From positions 124,001-188,000 of the forward strand of contig CADAJS010000004.1 in the NCBI GenBank assembly GCA_902788315.1: 64,000 bases of DNA, written 5' to 3'. Origin of the DNA: an uncultured Bacteroidales bacterium (GTDB lineage Bacteria; Bacteroidota; Bacteroidia; Bacteroidales; Bacteroidaceae). Every line of letters begins with the position of its first letter. Position 1 is the stretch's first letter. The notes under the pieces are model-generated. The model saw only the letters and a list, made by a program, of their open reading frames with translations, had not been told where the DNA came from and did no database searches. Positions 61,432-64,000 of this stretch are shown in pieces. Both the position numbers and the translations under genes were made by a program.

Positions 61432-62178
61432 ATGGTAAAAAAGATTCTCATCTCACAACCAAAGCCCACTTCCGAGAAGTCGCCTTACTACGACATCGAA
61501 CGTCGTCATGACGTGGAGCTCGTTTTTCGCCCCTTCATCAAGGTAGAGAGCATCACCCCCAAGGAATTCCGCCAGCAGAGGATTTCCATCCTAGACCACA
61601 CCGCTATCGTCTTTTCCTCCCGCCACGCTATCGACCACTTCTTCCAGTTGTGCAAGGAGATGCGCGTAGCCATCCCCGAGGACATGAAGTATTTCTGCAT
61701 CACAGAGACCGTGGCCCTGTACATTCAGAAATACGTGCAATACCGCAAGCGCAAGGTCTTCTTCGGTTCGACAGGTAAGCTGAACGACATCATACCCCTC
61801 ATGGTCAAGCACAAAAACGAGAAGTACTTCATCCCCATGAGCGACGTGCACAATACGGAGTTCTCAGACCTCCTGGACAGCAAGAAACTGACTCACACCG
61901 AGGGCGTGATGTACCGCACCGTGAGCAACGAGTTCGGCAAGGACGAACCCTTTGACTATGACATGCTCATTTTCTTCAGTCCCAGCGGTATCCAGTCGTT
62001 GCTGAAGAACTTTCCCAAGTTCCAGCAAGGCGACATTGCCATCGGCACCTTCGGCCCCACGACAGCCAAGGCTGTCAAGGAAGCCGGCCTGCGGCTCGAC
62101 CTTGAGGCTCCCTCTGCCGAGTACCCCAGCATGACAGCCGCCCTGGAAGCCTATCTCAAAAAAGTAAATGGAGAATAA
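61432..62178 (+). CDS. hemD: Uroporphyrinogen-III synthase
   Basis: 248 residues. Closes and inverts ring D of hydroxymethylbilane in haem synthesis. HemD fold with VKKILISQPKP, FRPFIKVESITPKEFRQ, IVFSSRHAIDHFF, LIFFSPSGIQSLLKNFP and AIGTFGPTTAKAVKEAGL. Sequence conservation in this family is low, but the DUF4271-hemD-rnpA order supports it. Overlaps rnpA by 11 bp. Confidence 0.9.
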   Translation: MVKKILISQPKPTSEKSPYYDIERRHDVELVFRPFIKVESITPKEFRQQRISILDHTAIVFSSRHAIDHFFQLCKEMRVAIPEDMKYFCITETVALYIQKYVQYRKRKVFFGSTGKLNDIIPLMVKHKNEKYFIPMSDVHNTEFSDLLDSKKLTHTEGVMYRTVSNEFGKDEPFDYDMLIFFSPSGIQSLLKNFPKFQQGDIAIGTFGPTTAKAVKEAGLRLDLEAPSAEYPSMTAALEAYLKKVNGE

Positions 62179-62554
62179 GCCACAAGGCCTGAAGAAAGAG
62201 GAGCGGCTCTCCCTACAGAAGAGCGTGGAAGCCCTCTTCGAGCCGGGGCATCAGTCGTTCTCCGCCTTTCCCCTTCGCGCCGTTTTCCTCAGTACCGAGG
62301 AGAGCGGCGTTCGCATTCTGGTATCCGTTTCTAAGCGGCATTTCAAACGGGCTGTCCGGCGCAATCGCATCAAGCGGCAGATGCGCGAGGCATTTCGCAA
62401 GAACAAGTCCTTGCTCGCCCCTGCCACAGGCGGCGTCCACATCGCCTTCCTGTGGAGCAGCCCCCAGGAACTGCCAAGCGACGATGTCGAACGACGTATG
62501 CAAAATCTCCTAAAACGCATCCATGAAAGCCTCTCTCCTGCACCAAGTCTCTGA
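62168..62554 (+). CDS. rnpA: Ribonuclease P protein component
   Basis: 128 residues. Basic protein cofactor of RNase P. The RNR signature is present as [14 protein letters not shown], preceded by [16 protein letters not shown]. Overlaps both hemD and yidD. It is not next to rpmH/dnaA as in many other phyla, which is usual for Bacteroidetes. Confidence 0.94.
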   Translation: MENKPQGLKKEERLSLQKSVEALFEPGHQSFSAFPLRAVFLSTEESGVRILVSVSKRHFKRAVRRNRIKRQMREAFRKNKSLLAPATGGVHIAFLWSSPQELPSDDVERRMQNLLKRIHESLSPAPSL

Positions 62555-62768
62555 GCTGCTGGCTGAGGCACTCATCCTCCCCATCCGCTTCTATCAGCGT
62601 TGCATCTCACCGCTGACGCCCCCCTCGTGCCGCTTCACCCCCACATGTAGCCAGTACGCCATCGAGGCACTGCGAAAGCACGGTCCACTGCGCGGCACGT
62701 GGCTAGCTGTGCGACGCATCCTGCGCTGTCATCCCTGGGGTGGCAGCGGATATGACCCTGTGCCATGA
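62523..62768 (+). CDS. yidD: Membrane protein insertion efficiency factor
   Basis: 81 residues. YidD/DUF37 signature: [19 protein letters not shown] followed by [12 protein letters not shown] and [18 protein letters not shown]. Membrane-associated helper of YidC-type insertion. It overlaps rnpA by 32 bp and tatD by 4 bp. Confidence 0.95.
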   Translation: MKASLLHQVSELLAEALILPIRFYQRCISPLTPPSCRFTPTCSQYAIEALRKHGPLRGTWLAVRRILRCHPWGGSGYDPVP

Positions 62769-63355
62769 CGAAGACTCCCCCCAAGACCCCCATCGATTTC
62801 CACACACACCATCCTTCCCGCGAAGGCGAGACAGTTATCCAGGATGGCATCGACACGTGGGGTGCCCATCCGTGGCATCCTCAGTTCCCACCCGAAGCAC
62901 GACTGCCCCAGGCGCTGGCCATCGGCGAATGCGGGCTCGACCGCCTGTGCACGACACCCTATGAGCGACAGATAGAGGTATTCCGACAGCAGATACGTCT
63001 CAGCGAGCTGCTGCACAAGCCACTCATTCTGCACTGTGTCCACGCAATAGACGACGTGCTGCGTATGCAAATGGAGGAGCAGGCCACACAGCCATGGATA
63101 TTCCACGCCTTCCGCGGCAAGCCGCAACAGCTGAGGCAGATACTGCGCCGGGGCATGTACGTTTCCTTCGGTTTTCGCCACAATTCGGAGAGCCTCATCG
63201 CCTGCCCGGCAGAACGTCTCTTGCTGGAGACCGATGACAATCCACGTCCCGTAAGCCAGCTCTACCAGGAAGTCGCCCGCCTGCGCCACATGGACATCGA
63301 CGAGTTGGAACAGACAATGCTACATAACTTTCAAGCAATCTTCGACCCCCACTGA
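62765..63355 (+). CDS. TatD-family metal-dependent hydrolase, short form
   Basis: 196 residues against about 250-265 in typical TatD DNases. Metal ligands are visible: DFHTHH (His13, His15), [21 protein letters not shown] and [11 protein letters not shown]. The shortening is mostly between the first two motifs and in the middle of the barrel. Such compact forms are common in Bacteroidetes next to yidD. Probably a 3'-5' nuclease or deacylase; substrate unproven. Confidence 0.88.
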   Translation: MTKTPPKTPIDFHTHHPSREGETVIQDGIDTWGAHPWHPQFPPEARLPQALAIGECGLDRLCTTPYERQIEVFRQQIRLSELLHKPLILHCVHAIDDVLRMQMEEQATQPWIFHAFRGKPQQLRQILRRGMYVSFGFRHNSESLIACPAERLLLETDDNPRPVSQLYQEVARLRHMDIDELEQTMLHNFQAIFDPH

Positions 63356-63397
63356 ATCTCTCGCCCCCGTCACAAATCCACAGACAAGGGCTAAATC

Positions 63398-63425
63398 TTT
63401 GAACCTTGAACTTTGAACTTTGAAC
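63398..63425. repeat. Heptamer array (YTTGAAC)4 supplying the -33 element
   Basis: TTTGAAC, CTTGAAC, TTTGAAC, TTTGAAC in tandem. One TTTG (63412-63415) is 19 bp from the TACCTTTG at 63435. Confidence 0.8.
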
Positions 63426-63442
63426 TATTATTTGTACCTTTG
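63412..63442 (+). promoter_or_regulatory. Promoter of the CoA-transferase gene
   Basis: TTTG (63412-63415), 19 bp, TACCTTTG (63435-63442), 38 bp before the start. Confidence 0.75.
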
Positions 63443-63480
63443 CACGCAATTTAGACGAAAACTACACAAAAAACCCCATT

Positions 63481-64000
63481 ATGGAATTCAAAAAGATTTC
63501 TGCAGCCGAAGCCGCTGCGATGATTCAGAACGGGCAGACAATCGGACTGAGCGGGTTCACGCCCGCCGGCGTCCCCAAGAGCGTGCCCGAAGAGATTTCT
63601 AAAAAAGCCCAGGCAGAACACGCCGAAGGCCGCCCTTACAAGGTGAACATCTTCACTGGTGCCAGCACCGGACAGAGCTGCGACGGCGATATGGCCAACG
63701 CACAGGCCATCGGTTTCCGTGCCCCATACACGACGAACCCCGACTTCCGCAAGCATGTCAACCTGAACGAGCTGGCCTATAGCGACCTGAACCTCTCGAA
63801 CATGGCCACGCAAATCCGCCAGGGCTATCTGGGCGACGTTGACTGGGCCATCATCGAAGCCTGCGCCATCGAGAAAGTGGGCTCAAAGGCACACATCTAC
63901 CTGACCGCCGCTGGCGGCATCAGCCCCACCGTGTGCCGTCTGGCCAAGCGCGGCATCTTCGTCGAGCTGAACGCCTTCCACGAGCGTTCCTGCATGGGCA
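63481..64000 (+). CDS. Acetyl-CoA hydrolase/succinyl-CoA:acetate CoA-transferase family, N-terminal part
   Basis: Starts at ATG 63481; 173 codons are visible and the frame runs off the right edge. Family length is about 500. It opens MEFKKISAAEAAAMIQNGQT, then IGLSGFTPAGVPKSVPEEIS and NIFTGASTGQSCDGDMANA, the CoA-transferase family 1 N-terminal domain, and GDVDWAIIEACAI. Likely swaps CoA between succinyl-CoA, propionyl-CoA and acetate in fermentation. The active-site Glu lies beyond the window. Own promoter. Confidence 0.9.
   Translation, partial: MEFKKISAAEAAAMIQNGQTIGLSGFTPAGVPKSVPEEISKKAQAEHAEGRPYKVNIFTGASTGQSCDGDMANAQAIGFRAPYTTNPDFRKHVNLNELAYSDLNLSNMATQIRQGYLGDVDWAIIEACAIEKVGSKAHIYLTAAGGISPTVCRLAKRGIFVELNAFHERSCMG

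Overview
The window looks like chromosomal DNA of a high-GC member of the Bacteroidales, most like the Prevotellaceae. Promoters are almost all of the Bacteroidetes type (TTTG, 19-21 bp, TAnnTTTG). Ribosome-binding sites are weak or absent. The gene set includes korAB, DUF3098, DUF4271, DUF4861, a DcuB-type C4-dicarboxylate carrier, InlB-type repeats, and C-terminal GIYIxxGKK tails typical of Prevotella exported proteins.

Layout. 1-11.7 kb is mostly minus-strand: rarA (cut by the left edge), a lipoprotein with a six-hairpin-glycosidase look, a membrane TPR/HTH regulator, an exported sugar isomerase/oxidoreductase pair, a PepSY-like lipoprotein, a GH43 enzyme and a C4-dicarboxylate transporter. 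11.7-13.4 kb has no convincing gene and holds two composite repeat elements. 13.4-22.1 kb carries a sugar-nucleotidyltransferase and galactokinase-family kinase pair, a MATE exporter, a GT2 glycosyltransferase, glnS and a TPR protein. 22.5-24.4 kb is a secreted sialidase-fold protein. 25.1-36.5 kb is one nine-gene minus-strand operon for amino-sugar glycan use: NagX-like acetyltransferase, AraC/receiver regulator, ROK protein, GH18-ThuA fusion, GH9, ThuA, ROK kinase, NagB-type deaminase and FucP/NagP-type permease. 36.9-40.1 kb has tRNA-Arg(CCT) and korAB. 40.2-48.8 kb encodes envelope proteins, including an 881-residue InlB-repeat protein, OmpA and a 1190-residue coiled-coil lipoprotein. 49-64 kb is mainly plus-strand housekeeping: tyrS, tRNA-Gln, miaB, ftsX, uppP, truB, queA, folK, metK behind a SAM-II-like riboswitch, hemD, rnpA, yidD, tatD, and the start of a CoA-transferase.

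What stands out is the intergenic DNA and the amino-sugar operon. (1) A modular, roughly 88-bp unit made of a small palindrome, a conserved CACTCGGCATGA/AAAGAA block and a complete promoter is repeated in front of rarA, dcuB, the MATE/GT2 pair, the sialidase-like gene and metK, sometimes in tandem and sometimes with an extra 30-bp hairpin module. (2) Four intergenic regions hold tandem arrays of unrelated sequence that all have exactly 22-bp units. (3) Heptanucleotide arrays occur at several sites. Some form the inverted ends of the two composite elements, and one contains the start codon of the GH43 gene. (4) In the amino-sugar operon, the receiver domain has lost its phospho-acceptor Asp and the neighbouring ROK protein has lost its ATP-binding DxGGT motif. 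This suggests a non-phosphorylating sugar-sensing pair.

All functions are read from sequence motifs and remembered family knowledge. No database search was run.
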